64,000 nucleotides of DNA from DASCQC01 sp036012865 (GTDB taxonomy: Bacteria > Pseudomonadota > Gammaproteobacteria > Comchoanobacterales > Comchoanobacteraceae). The translations under genes were made by a program, and so were the position numbers. Shown here one piece after another: positions 15,618 to 23,886 of the stretch (the first letter of the stretch is position 1; the number at the start of each line of letters is the position of its first letter). The notes below the pieces were generated by a model, which worked only from the letters and a program-made list of their open reading frames with translations, searched no databases and had not been told where the DNA came from. The DNA is taken from assembly GCA_036012865.1 (NCBI GenBank), contig DASCQC010000025.1, positions 1 through 64,000 of the forward strand, given 5' to 3'.

Positions 15618-16451
15618 ATGCATAGCACGTTAGAAGAACTGGAAGCATTGACCTTGGATACCTCAAATGACGAAGCCATTGCAAAAGCATTAAGTGCTGA
15701 GTTTGAGTACAAGAGTGATCCAGTACCATCATCTTCGCTTGGGGGCTTTAATAATAATGATGCAGCCATTGCAAAAGCATTAAGTGCTGAGTACAAGAGC
15801 GATCCAGTACCATCATCTTCGCTTGGGGGCTTTAATAATAATGATGCAGCCATTGCAAAAGCATTAAGTGACGGTTGTTCAACTAAGTGTGGCGTTGAAC
15901 CTTTAACCTTCTTTGATGATGATATTCCTAGTTTCGACGAGATATCAGTTTTTGACAAAGGGTTACAATCAATGAGGCAATCATGGGCTTCTCTTCAAGG
16001 AGGCGAAGATGTTCATGGAGTCAGTCGATCTTGCTCTATCTTCTTTCGTACGGTTTTAGACCTATTTAAAAACTCACCTAACATAAAGAACCCTGAAAAG
16101 TTCTCCTTGGAAGCGATAACTTCGATGAAAAAGCAAAAGCCTGGAGGTATTAGTAGTATGGATACATTGCAGGCATTTGTGGGTCAATCATGTGAGGTTT
16201 TAGAAAATGGTTTCCGAATGGGAAGGATGGATCAGTTAGTAGGGCTTATTTTTAGACTGGGAGATTGTTCCGATCAAACGGCACAAAATTTGATTAAGTC
16301 ACTAGAATCTAATGTGAAAATGGGGGGAGGTTGCCCACAGGGTATATTTAATCGATTGGTATTACACTGTCTGCTCCCACTTGTATCGGATATCGTTGAA
16401 CCTTTGCAAATGAGGTCTGTAATGAATGATAGTAAAAGTTTTTCAAAATAA
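15618..16451 (+). CDS. Unknown 277-aa protein with three MIU-like N-terminal repeats
   Basis: The N-terminal 90 residues contain a short helix motif three times: DEAIAKALSAE (18-28), DAAIAKALSAE (48-58) and DAAIAKALSDG (76-86), separated by nearly identical linkers containing DPVPSSSLGGF. The pattern acidic-x-hydrophobic-A-x-x-L-x-x-E matches the eukaryotic MIU (inverted ubiquitin-interacting) motif. The rest, about residues 110-277, is soluble and helical with several Cys residues, and I recognise no enzyme motif in it. There is no signal peptide. It has its own consensus promoter and AGGAG ribosome site, right after glmM, and faces a LuxR-type gene. A secreted protein that binds host ubiquitin is possible but is inference from motif shape only. 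Confidence 0.8.
   Translation: MHSTLEELEALTLDTSNDEAIAKALSAEFEYKSDPVPSSSLGGFNNNDAAIAKALSAEYKSDPVPSSSLGGFNNNDAAIAKALSDGCSTKCGVEPLTFFDDDIPSFDEISVFDKGLQSMRQSWASLQGGEDVHGVSRSCSIFFRTVLDLFKNSPNIKNPEKFSLEAITSMKKQKPGGISSMDTLQAFVGQSCEVLENGFRMGRMDQLVGLIFRLGDCSDQTAQNLIKSLESNVKMGGGCPQGIFNRLVLHCLLPLVSDIVEPLQMRSVMNDSKSFSK
15675..15874 (+). repeat. In-frame tandem repeat, units of 90, 84 and ~26 bp
   Basis: Copies begin with gccattgcaaaagcattaag at 15675, 15765 and 15849. The first unit has an extra 6 bases (codons FE); otherwise units 1 and 2 differ at about one silent position. The near identity shows a recent expansion or ongoing homogenisation. The third copy is cut after about 26 bases. Confidence 0.95.
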
Positions 16452-16465
16452 ATGTTTATAGGATA

Positions 16466-16500
16466 GTCTGGTTGATCGTTTTAAAGATCAAACTTATTTT
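16466..16500. terminator. Possible bidirectional terminator between convergent genes
   Basis: The stem GTTGATC...GATCAA(A)C with an 8-base loop (gttttaaa) is followed by TTATTTTTTC on the plus strand. It lies between the stop of the 277-aa gene and the stop of the LuxR-type gene. The stem is short, so confidence is moderate. Confidence 0.45.
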
Positions 16501-16504
16501 TTCA

Positions 16505-16846
16505 TTAAGTGCTTTTTTGAATGATTTCTAATGATGTGGGTTCAAACCCTGCCCCTTTAATAGTATCAAGCAGATCTTTTTTCTTTTTTATTTTGAACCT
16601 ATCTTTAATTCTTTTAAAATAAAACTCTATCGTTCTGGGTGATAATTTTAAAGTGTCTCCAACCTCTTTCAATGTCTGCCCTTTTAGTGACCAATAAATG
16701 CATTGAGTTTCACGACGACTTAGGTATAAACCCTCTCCTAGCTGATTTAATTTGTAACGATACTCAGAAGTTTTGGGCCGTGTGGATTTTGGAGGTGGGG
16801 TTGAGGGTTGCGTGGTTTCTAAAACTGCTTTTTGCCAAAAGTCCAT
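16505..16846 (-). CDS. Stand-alone LuxR-type HTH DNA-binding protein, 113 aa
   Basis: The C-terminal half is a GerE/LuxR helix-turn-helix: LSRRETQCIYWSLKGQTLKE followed by VGDTLKLSPRTIEFYFKRIK. The conserved Glu, the SPRTIE recognition helix start and the Lys-rich end (DRFKIKKKKDLLDTI) are typical. The N-terminal ~50 residues are short and Pro/Thr-rich with no receiver or autoinducer domain, so it cannot be a classical two-component or quorum-sensing regulator by itself. GGAGA precedes the ATG. It faces the MIU-repeat gene and has a long AT-rich upstream region. Targets are unknown; control of neighbouring accessory genes is a guess. Confidence 0.85.
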   Translation of the reverse strand: MDFWQKAVLETTQPSTPPPKSTRPKTSEYRYKLNQLGEGLYLSRRETQCIYWSLKGQTLKEVGDTLKLSPRTIEFYFKRIKDRFKIKKKKDLLDTIKGAGFEPTSLEIIQKST

Positions 16847-17280
16847 AGTGTTCTCCGATGATTAATAATATTGTTTCACGCTTTGTAAGGCGGGACAATG
16901 TTGCGTATTTTTATAGCATAATGCTTGTTTGTATATTTAAGTTTTACTGTACTATCAAATATTATTGTATTGCATGCATTTTGAGCTAATTCTTAACACC
17001 ATATAGTATATAGATTACATATATATAGATTATAATCTTACTTTATTTTGATCTTTATCTTTTATTTATTGGGTTATTATGCTGCATTTTAAAAGGTTGG
17101 GTTTTTTGTTCTTCAGAATGCTTGGGGTTTTTTTAAGTTGATAACTATTAAATAAATGGGATTTTAAAGTAAATTATCAATATTTTGATCTTTTAGCAAT
17201 ATTATCAGTAGTTTTTTGTATTTTTTATGAAAAATATGTGTTTTTGATCTATACTTACAATTGAAAATAAAGGAGTTTTT
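16847..17280. other. AT-rich intergenic region with palindrome and direct repeats
   Basis: No coding sequence is visible. The region is very AT-rich and divides the LuxR-type gene (leftward) from the 84-aa gene (rightward). AGATTATAATCT at 17027-17038 is a perfect 12-bp palindrome, and TATAGATTA occurs twice in direct orientation at 17009-17017 and 17024-17032. A TATACT at 17250-17255 could be the -10 of the 84-aa gene. These are plausible regulator sites but unproven. Confidence 0.5.
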
Positions 17281-17535
17281 ATGAGCGAAGATAAAAAAGA
17301 GGATAAACAAGTAACGGGTCAAGCAGAAGGGGCAAAAGTTGATACTAAAGAAGCGCTTCTTAAGTTTGCTGGAAAGGCTAAAGAGCTAGGTATTCTTGCC
17401 GTAGGTGTTATTAAATCTATTGATGTTAAGGGGCTAGTATCTAAGGCTAAATCAATCATACCTTCAGGGTCAAAACCCCCCGTGGCTAAAAATGATGAAG
17501 AGCCCAAGGATAAAGATAAAACTAAACAAGGCTAG
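17281..17535 (+). CDS. Small charged protein, 84 aa, unknown function
   Basis: The protein has charged ends rich in Lys, Asp and Glu around a central amphipathic helix (ELGILAVGVIKSIDVKGLVS). It has no signal peptide and I recognise no family. AAAGGAG lies 6 bases before the ATG, which supports real translation. Its 3' end overlaps the 3' end of dapB by 14 bases in convergent orientation. The middle helix could associate with membrane. Confidence 0.6.
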   Translation: MSEDKKEDKQVTGQAEGAKVDTKEALLKFAGKAKELGILAVGVIKSIDVKGLVSKAKSIIPSGSKPPVAKNDEEPKDKDKTKQG

Positions 17536-18220
17536 TTTGAAGGGGTTCTGATAACAAGCAATCAAGACCAACACGAAGTCCTGTAAAGGTTAGGATGTTT
17601 TGGCACGTATAGATAATGCCTGGGGAAAATGCATCCCGGTGATTACATGTGTGAGTGAGCGTTAGAATTTCACCTTGATTACTAAGATGTACGCTTTGTT
17701 CGGCAATGGCTCCCGGTAACCTGAGTGAATGAATGGGAATGCTCATGTTTTTATCTTGGTGGCGTATTCTTTTAACCGTTTCTAGTGCAGTTCCTGACGG
17801 GCTATCTTTTTTATTGCAGTGATGTGTTTCTGTAATTTCAATGGCCTTAAAAAAACAGCTAGCTTCTTCGCTAAACTTCATGAGTAATAAAGCTCCTATT
17901 GAGAAGTTAGGAACAACCCAACACCCTATGTTATTAGCTTTGGCTAAGGCATTTAATGAGGGGTGATTGTCTGGGTGAATGCCACTGCTGCCGATAATGG
18001 CAGGGAATCCTAGTTTAAGTATCGTTTGAGCGTTGTTCAAGGCAGATGAGGCCTCCGTAAAATCAATGACACAATCTGCTTGAGAGGTGGGCAGTGATTG
18101 TGTGAGTTCTTCGGTAGACGATGCACCGCCCACGATATCAAAGGACTTATTTTTGAGGGCTTCTTGGGTGAGTTTACCCATTTTTCCAAGGTGTCCGTTG
18201 ATAAAAACTTTTAAGGTCAT
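17522..18220 (-). CDS. dapB: 4-hydroxy-tetrahydrodipicolinate reductase DapB
   Basis: DapB reduces hydroxy-tetrahydrodipicolinate with NAD(P)H in lysine and diaminopimelate synthesis. The start ATG at 18220 gives MTLKVFINGHLGKMGKL, the glycine-rich nucleotide loop; the longer open frame to 18289 lies inside the upstream gene and adds no family sequence. VIDFTEASS follows, then the catalytic ETHHCNKKDSPSGTALE segment. At 232 aa it is on the short side for the family (E. coli about 273). The start overlaps the stop of the transporter gene as ATGA, so the two are coupled, an unusual pairing. Confidence 0.93.
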   Translation of the reverse strand: MTLKVFINGHLGKMGKLTQEALKNKSFDIVGGASSTEELTQSLPTSQADCVIDFTEASSALNNAQTILKLGFPAIIGSSGIHPDNHPSLNALAKANNIGCWVVPNFSIGALLLMKFSEEASCFFKAIEITETHHCNKKDSPSGTALETVKRIRHQDKNMSIPIHSLRLPGAIAEQSVHLSNQGEILTLTHTCNHRDAFSPGIIYTCQNILTFTGLRVGLDCLLSEPLQTSLV

Positions 18221-19545
18221 GAGAGGGCTCCATTGATAACAACAATAATAATCGTTGAGGGGGCTAAATAACGAATAGAAAAGTGCCAAAGATGATACAG
18301 CAATGGAGGAAGTTGCAGGGTTCTTTTGCTGACCTTAGACGGAATAACCCAGGCAGAAAATAGAGTGAATCCCAACCCCCCAAGAGGTAATAGATAGTCA
18401 GTGGTTATGGCGGTTACCCAGGTGAAAATATCCGCGCCGTTTATCCAGGGGTTATGGCTGATGGACAAGGCTGAAGGAATACCAATGAGAAAGGCTAAGA
18501 GAGCAATGATAAAGGTGGCTTGAGTTCGTGAATAATTTCCAGATTCTTCGATCCAGCGTACGATAGGTTCTGCCAGTGATATGGAGGAGGTCCACGCAGC
18601 AAAAAGTAAAAGAGTAAAGAAGCTTAGCATCCATAACCAGGCAAAGGGTAGCAAAGATAAGACGCCGGGAAGGGTAACAAATAGTAGTTTGGGTCCTTGG
18701 TCAATGGGAAGTTTGGCAGCGAAAATAAAAGGGTATACGGCAAGCCCACTAAGCAAGGAAATGGTGAGGTCCAATAGAGCAATGCATAGAACACTTGACC
18801 CTACTTTGGAATTAGGTGGAAGATAAGATGCGTACATAAGTAGGCAGCCAGCTCCCAAGGCAAGGGTGAAAAATGCATGACCCATGGCAGATAGAATGGT
18901 TTGAGCATTAACTTGATGAGCCCTCCATTTAAAGAGAAAATTGACGGCTTCAGAGAACCCTGGGTTAAGGGTATTCCAGCAAACAATAATAATCAGCAAA
19001 AGGAACAGCAATGGAAGCATTATTTTTGAAGCGGTTTCAATGCCTCTATGGATTCCTCTAGCAACAACCCATGCGGTTAGGAAAATAAAAATACCGTGGC
19101 CTAACAGGAGTCTTTGAGGTTGGTTTTGAAGAGAGTCCCAAGTTGTACCATCAGGTATTTGTGAGGGATGAATGATTAATTGCATGATATAATCAATAAT
19201 CCACCCAGAGACGACAGAATAAAACGATAGGATTAATAGTAGTGTTCCAAGGCCCAGGTATCCTAGATACTTCCATTTTTTGGAGGCATTGAATTGTAGG
19301 CTTAACGTTTGCAGGCTTCTTGGTGGGGATTGTTTTCCCAGTAGCCCAATGACAAACTCGGATAGAACCATGGGTATCCCAAAGGCTAAGAGGGCTGCTG
19401 TGTAAATAAGAACAAAGGCTCCTCCTCCATGATGCCCAAACTCATAAGGTACTTTCCAGATATTTCCAAGCCCGACGGCAGCTCCTGTTGTAGCAAGGAT
19501 GAATGAGAGTCTAGAGGACCAGGTTAGTTGATTGATTTTTGACAT
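18217..19545 (-). CDS. Neurotransmitter:sodium symporter (SNF/NSS) family transporter
   Basis: This 442-aa protein has about 11 membrane segments. The unwound TM1 signature of LeuT-like transporters is clear: LATTGAAVGLGNIWKVPYEF followed by GGGAFVLIY. Members import amino acids with sodium. The substrate cannot be told from the sequence; the tight overlap with dapB hints at an amino acid. It is 1329 bases long and complete, with no frameshift seen. It sits between the ubi genes and dapB on the same strand, 51 bases downstream of the second ubi gene in the opposite reading direction of numbering. Confidence 0.93.
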   Translation of the reverse strand: MSKINQLTWSSRLSFILATTGAAVGLGNIWKVPYEFGHHGGGAFVLIYTAALLAFGIPMVLSEFVIGLLGKQSPPRSLQTLSLQFNASKKWKYLGYLGLGTLLLILSFYSVVSGWIIDYIMQLIIHPSQIPDGTTWDSLQNQPQRLLLGHGIFIFLTAWVVARGIHRGIETASKIMLPLLFLLLIIIVCWNTLNPGFSEAVNFLFKWRAHQVNAQTILSAMGHAFFTLALGAGCLLMYASYLPPNSKVGSSVLCIALLDLTISLLSGLAVYPFIFAAKLPIDQGPKLLFVTLPGVLSLLPFAWLWMLSFFTLLLFAAWTSSISLAEPIVRWIEESGNYSRTQATFIIALLAFLIGIPSALSISHNPWINGADIFTWVTAITTDYLLPLGGLGFTLFSAWVIPSKVSKRTLQLPPLLYHLWHFSIRYLAPSTIIIVVINGALS

Positions 19546-19596
19546 GTGATCAGTTTATCTTAGTGAATTATATAAAATCAACGGATTTTTGTAATC

Positions 19597-20715
19597 TTAG
19601 TTTGTTGGTTGAGTTAACGGTGTATGAGTCCACTCTTTAGCGTTGGCTTGGTTAATAAAGAATTCTTTGAAAGAGTGACGAAGTTGCGTTAATGAAAATG
19701 ATTGTGATATGAGGTTTGGGCACTGAATGGATTGTTGTGCTAGTAGTCCGAAACTTTTCATCATAAATGATTGATATGGGTGTAGCTTTTTATGATATTC
19801 GGGTAGAAATAATAAGGGGTCGTTGTGACAAATTTGATGAAGAACAGCAATGTCAATCAGCCCTAGATTCATGCCAAGGCCAGCAAGAGGATGAACGGTG
19901 TGGGCGGCATCTCCTGCAAAGGCTATCCGTTTATGGTAAAAGTTTTCGATGATACTGCCTTTGAGCGGGAATGTGGTAATGTCTGAGGTGAGGGTAGTTT
20001 GACCTAAAGAGGGAAAATGTATTTCAAGGTTAGGGGTCACTTTCTCGGGTAATGTTTGAGTGTGACTCCATATAATGCAAGATTGGTTGGGTTTTCCAAG
20101 CGGGAGTGCAGCTAAAGGTCCAGTATTAAGAAAGTTTTGTCGAGCAATATAGTGGTGAGGTTGTGAATGCTGAATGGTAAAACAGTGGGCGGTTTGATGA
20201 TAATCTTCGCAGCGATTGTGCAGGCCTAATTGTTCTTTTACTTGTGAATTTCGACCATCGGTGGCAAGAGCCCAATCGGCATGTATCGGTTCATGATGGC
20301 TGATATTTAATTGTAGACTACTATCTAAGTGTTGAAGGTTATTGAGGGGACCTTGAATGATGGGGATTTGTTGAGAAGTTAGGGCATGAGAAAGTACTTG
20401 TATTGTAAAGTGGTTCGGAAGGATCCAGCCAAGTTCATTTTTTTCGTGCTGTATGGCATGAAGGGTTAATTCTGAGCCTAAACAGTTTAATTGCATATGT
20501 TTAATGGGGGTTGCATGAGGTTTGAGTTGATCCCATACTTTGAGGTTATGCCATATTGTTTTGCTACATTGGTTAATCGCGCAGACTGAGTTGTTGGGTT
20601 GTTTTTGATTCAGGGGTGCAACAATGGCAACCTTAATACCTTTCTGGTGAAGGGCTAAAGCAGCCGTTAATCCTATCACCCCATTGCCTATGATGACGCA
20701 TTCGAAGTGGTTCAT
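19597..20715 (-). CDS. FAD-dependent ubiquinone biosynthesis hydroxylase (UbiI/UbiF type)
   Basis: This 372-aa flavoprotein monooxygenase starts with the dinucleotide fold CVIIGNGVIGLTAALALH and has the second FAD motif IAFAGDAAHTVHPLAGLG near residue 275. These features define the UbiH/UbiF/UbiI/Coq6 family, which hydroxylates the ubiquinone ring. Which ring position it modifies cannot be decided by reading. Gene order pepP-ubiH-this gene mirrors E. coli pepP-ubiH-ubiI, so UbiI is the best guess. It overlaps ubiH by 4 bases (ATGA). Confidence 0.88.
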   Translation of the reverse strand: MNHFECVIIGNGVIGLTAALALHQKGIKVAIVAPLNQKQPNNSVCAINQCSKTIWHNLKVWDQLKPHATPIKHMQLNCLGSELTLHAIQHEKNELGWILPNHFTIQVLSHALTSQQIPIIQGPLNNLQHLDSSLQLNISHHEPIHADWALATDGRNSQVKEQLGLHNRCEDYHQTAHCFTIQHSQPHHYIARQNFLNTGPLAALPLGKPNQSCIIWSHTQTLPEKVTPNLEIHFPSLGQTTLTSDITTFPLKGSIIENFYHKRIAFAGDAAHTVHPLAGLGMNLGLIDIAVLHQICHNDPLLFLPEYHKKLHPYQSFMMKSFGLLAQQSIQCPNLISQSFSLTQLRHSFKEFFINQANAKEWTHTPLTQPTN

Positions 20716-21782
20716 GGTAGGGGGATGGGTTCATTGACTCCCCAGCCATGGGTGATGATGTGTTTTTTTAGCCATTGATTGCTATCTCCCATCCACCACA
20801 AAGTTGAGGTTAAGCAGGAGGGCAGTCTGTTGATCCAGCGAGAGCTATTGATTAAGGTGATCAGTTCATTATATTTTTGCTCATGAATGGGCTGTCGGGT
20901 GGCTTGATATTGTGTGATCGCTTGATCCCACGGTAGTGTTTCCATTAATTGGTGTAGTGTGTAGCAACCCCTTAAAATTAGGTTGAGGCCTTGAGCTCCG
21001 ACGGGGGGTAAAAATACCGCAGCATCGCCGACCCAGAGGCAATTGTTTTTTTTACACTGTGCTTTCAGTTGTGTGTTGAGAGTAAAGGATAGGGCTTTAT
21101 CGTTGAAGTCCAGTGGTCCCATTAGGGGTTCCCATGTTTGTTTGGCCTCTTCGATAGAGGGTTGTTTTTTTTCTGAAGGGAGGGATGAATGGATGAGCTT
21201 TAAGGTTTCAGTATCGGTAGCAACAGCGGCCCAGATGCCTGTGTTACAAAAGCGCATCCAGGCTTGTTGAGGGGGGATGGATGAAGCTTTGCAGTGAATT
21301 TGGGTGATGTGTAGAGAGTGGTTCTGGAGTGGACAAAGGTTGGCCATTTTGGCACTGGGAGACTGCCCTCCATCAGCAAATAAATAAGAGTCTTTGGGGT
21401 TAATATCAGTGTATAAGAATTCTTTTGTTTCTAAGGTGATGTTGTTCCAGTTGATGGCTTGGGATAGTGCGGCATAAAGATCTTTTTCTTTAATGGATAG
21501 GGTTAATGCATCGGTGTTCATATCTTGAGCCGTGAATTGTATGCGTGTTGTTTGGCGATCTTTGGATAGGTTGACTGTTTGGATGGGGGTGGTGTCTATG
21601 TCAAAAGGGTGGATGGTTTGTAGAAGTTTAAGCGAGTAGGGCGATAGTAAAAATTGCTTATTGTAAGGAGAAGGTTGTGGTTTCGGGCCATGCCAAATGA
21701 GGGGGTGTTTTTGGCTGAGTGCAAAGGCGTGAACCATGCCGGCAAGACCTGTGCCAATGATATGAAGTTGAGGGGAGGTCAT
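20712..21782 (-). CDS. ubiH: FAD-dependent ubiquinone biosynthesis hydroxylase UbiH-like
   Basis: The protein (356 aa from the ATG at 21782) begins MTSPQLHIIGTGLAGMVHAF, the FAD-binding fold, and has the conserved GD box LWVGDAAVFLPPVGAQGLNL. The frame is open further upstream, but that part lies within pepP; the ATG at 21782 overlaps the pepP stop as ATGA and gives the normal N-terminus. In this position UbiH is expected, which hydroxylates C6 of the ubiquinone precursor. The sequence is fairly diverged in its middle, so assignment rests on family motifs plus order. Confidence 0.85.
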   Translation of the reverse strand: MTSPQLHIIGTGLAGMVHAFALSQKHPLIWHGPKPQPSPYNKQFLLSPYSLKLLQTIHPFDIDTTPIQTVNLSKDRQTTRIQFTAQDMNTDALTLSIKEKDLYAALSQAINWNNITLETKEFLYTDINPKDSYLFADGGQSPSAKMANLCPLQNHSLHITQIHCKASSIPPQQAWMRFCNTGIWAAVATDTETLKLIHSSLPSEKKQPSIEEAKQTWEPLMGPLDFNDKALSFTLNTQLKAQCKKNNCLWVGDAAVFLPPVGAQGLNLILRGCYTLHQLMETLPWDQAITQYQATRQPIHEQKYNELITLINSSRWINRLPSCLTSTLWWMGDSNQWLKKHIITHGWGVNEPIPLP

Positions 21783-23080
21783 TTTTTTGTTTTGTCCTTT
21801 AAAATATGCTCGAGGTCGGTCATGGTTTTGGGTAGCTGGTGTGATAAGACTCGGCATCCCGAAGGTGTGATGGTGATATCATCTTCAATACGAATTCCAA
21901 TGTTCCACCATTTAGGGTCAATGGATTTGTCTGGCCGAATATATAAACCTGGTTCAATGGTAATAACCATGCCTGGCTCAAAGGGTATAGGGGAGTCTTC
22001 CTTTTTGTAAGGGCCTGCATCGTGAACATCTAAGCCTAACCAATGACCCAGCCCGTGATAGTAGAATTTATTCAGGGCATTGTTCTTCAGGTTTTCCGTG
22101 AGGGATCCTTTTAATAGACCAAGATCTAGGCAGTGTTGAGTTAAATTTTCTTGGCATTGCTGTTGCAGTTTGGGCCAAGTTGCGCCTGGTCTGGTGTTTG
22201 CAATGGCTTGATTTTGGGCGTCTAAAACTGCTTCGTATAGAGCTTTCTGATAAGGGTTAAAGGTGCCACTAATGGGGTAGGTTCTAGTAATATCAGAAGC
22301 ATAATTAAGGTATTCACAGCCCGCATCTATCAAAACGAGGTCATTGGGGTTGAGTTTGTCGTTATTGTCAATGTAGTGGAGGGTGCAGGCATTGTTGCCA
22401 CCAGCAACGATGCTGGGGTAGGCAACAGATCGGGCGCCAAGCATGTTGCAGGTGTTTAAGAAAAGAGCTTCTAGTTGATATTCATAAGTGGCGGATGAGA
22501 TGTTGTGCATACAGTTTAGATGTGCTTGACAGGAAATATCAACAGCCTTTTGAATGCACTCGATCTCTTCTTTATCTTTGATTAATCGTTGGGGGTGTAA
22601 CAGTGTCCTAAGGTCAATGCAGTCTTGAGTTTTATGCTGAGATAACCTGCCATCAGGTGATTGAGTTAAAGGTTTTCTAATCATTGATGCTAAGTAATGG
22701 CAGCTGAAGTCATAGATAATATGTTTATGTTGAGCAATGAGTTCAGGGATGTCTTGTTGAAGCTGGGCATGATCATGAATTTCTTGAATATTAAGCTTGC
22801 GTTGTATGTTTTTTATATCATTGGAGTCACCGTCCCATAGACGCTGTTTTTCAGTTACAGGCGGAAAATAAAGCTGGGAAGGGTTCTTGGTTGATAGGAC
22901 AAGGCAATGATAGGGGCGGTTGATTTGAGTCAAGTAGTAGAAATCACTGTTTTGTCTGTAAGGAAAAGTAACGTCTCCGTTACGGATTATGCTGTCAGCT
23001 GAATGGATGATTAGAAGGGAGTCTTCTGGAAGGCCCTTGATCAGGGATTGAATGCGGTTTGTTGCGTTGTCAAAGTTCAT
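21779..23080 (-). CDS. pepP: Xaa-Pro aminopeptidase PepP
   Basis: PepP removes an N-terminal residue when proline follows, using two metal ions. The 433-aa protein has the N-terminal aminopeptidase P domain and the pita-bread domain with metal ligands visible: Asp in VLIDAGCEYLNYASDITRTY, His in GLGHWLGLDVHD, Glu in ITIEPGLY and Glu in GIRIEDDI. It heads the minus-strand ubi operon and diverges from the TIGR02449-type/zapA genes, the usual gammaproteobacterial arrangement. Confidence 0.96.
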   Translation of the reverse strand: MNFDNATNRIQSLIKGLPEDSLLIIHSADSIIRNGDVTFPYRQNSDFYYLTQINRPYHCLVLSTKNPSQLYFPPVTEKQRLWDGDSNDIKNIQRKLNIQEIHDHAQLQQDIPELIAQHKHIIYDFSCHYLASMIRKPLTQSPDGRLSQHKTQDCIDLRTLLHPQRLIKDKEEIECIQKAVDISCQAHLNCMHNISSATYEYQLEALFLNTCNMLGARSVAYPSIVAGGNNACTLHYIDNNDKLNPNDLVLIDAGCEYLNYASDITRTYPISGTFNPYQKALYEAVLDAQNQAIANTRPGATWPKLQQQCQENLTQHCLDLGLLKGSLTENLKNNALNKFYYHGLGHWLGLDVHDAGPYKKEDSPIPFEPGMVITIEPGLYIRPDKSIDPKWWNIGIRIEDDITITPSGCRVLSHQLPKTMTDLEHILKDKTKK

Positions 23081-23201
23081 TTGTATAGTTTATCCTAAGG
23101 TGCGTTGTTTTCCCAGCAAGAATATGAAAATTTTGGGGGTATTGCTTTTGTAGGTTTAGATGATTAAGCTGATTGATATTTGGATTAATTTGAGGATTAT
23201 A

Positions 23202-23408
23202 ATGGATGAAGTAGGTAAGAGGATGGTGTCAGCTGAAATGTCGATTGAAGAGATGTTGGTGAAATTTAAAAAGGTTAAAAGCTATAACGCACAACTTATT
23301 AAGAAAAATAAAACTCTGGAATCTAAGCAAGTGTTGTTACAAAAGCATATTGAAAAATTGATGGCGCGAGTGAAGCAAGCACTTTGTCAGTTAAAAGCAG
23401 GGTCATAA
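23202..23408 (+). CDS. Small coiled-coil protein, TIGR02449-type, upstream of zapA
   Basis: The 68-aa product is one long helix with heptad pattern (EEMLVKFKKVKSYNAQLIKK) resembling ZapB-like division proteins. In gammaproteobacteria a TIGR02449-family gene lies at this place, just before zapA. The ATG at 23202 is preceded by GAGGAT; the frame is open from 23160, but that would add an unrelated hydrophobic leader. It ends 4 bases before zapA, so they are cotranscribed. A role in Z-ring assembly is likely by association only. Confidence 0.75.
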   Translation: MDEVGKRMVSAEMSIEEMLVKFKKVKSYNAQLIKKNKTLESKQVLLQKHIEKLMARVKQALCQLKAGS

Positions 23409-23412
23409 TCAA

Positions 23413-23697
23413 ATGGAAAAAAAATGTTTTGAAATTCTAGGGGAAAAAGTTACTTTAAATTTTCCTAAAAAAGAAGAAGACCGCGTCTATCAATCAGTGG
23501 CTTTGCTGGAACGTACCTTGGCGTCGGTTTCTCATGAAAAGCTTCCTAAATTAGAACGAGTTTTGTTAGCAGCTCTTAAGCTTTCAGATGAAATTAGATC
23601 ATTAAGGATGTCGATGGAGGATAGACAAGCTGAATTTGAGTCTTGGTTGGACGGAATTCAACAAAGAATCATGTATTCTCTTGAAACCAATGAATAA
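23413..23697 (+). CDS. zapA: Cell division protein ZapA
   Basis: ZapA binds FtsZ and bundles its filaments at mid-cell. The 94-aa protein shows the family layout: a small N-terminal beta/alpha head (FEILGEKVTLNFPKKEED) and a long C-terminal helix for dimerisation. Gene position is decisive: it stands directly before the 6S RNA and fau, as in E. coli (zapA-ssrS-fau). ATG at 23413, 4 bases after the upstream gene. Confidence 0.9.
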   Translation: MEKKCFEILGEKVTLNFPKKEEDRVYQSVALLERTLASVSHEKLPKLERVLLAALKLSDEIRSLRMSMEDRQAEFESWLDGIQQRIMYSLETNE

Positions 23698-23714
23698 ATG
23701 TAGTATTATATAAG

Positions 23715-23885
23715 TAACTGGAACAAGAGCTAAGGGTTTATCATTCTTGAATCTATAACTATTGCTCGGGGAGGTTTGCTGGATTCGTTGTTGAGCTTGC
23801 TTCTAGTCAAGGAAGCCTGATACTAACCGCTGCTACCCACTTGTTCACTCGGGTTCGAGTGTTACTTTTAGCTTTGTTTCAGCCT
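23715..23885 (+). ncRNA. ssrS: 6S RNA (SsrS)
   Basis: The stretch between zapA and fau is where 6S RNA is encoded in gammaproteobacteria. The closing stem can be drawn from aacaagagctaag (from about 23722) and ttttagctttgtt near 23868-23880. The conserved core is visible as gctcggggaggtttgctgg and ggaagcctgatactaacc, and the 3' half has a strong hairpin cactcgggttcgagtg. 6S RNA binds sigma70 RNA polymerase and mimics an open promoter. Exact ends are estimated. Confidence 0.87.
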
Positions 23886-23886
23886 T

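Noticed and set aside
15675..15874. Classical UIM (ALxxS) instead of MIU
   Set aside because: The Ser of the UIM core is not at the required place; the inverted (MIU) pattern fits better.
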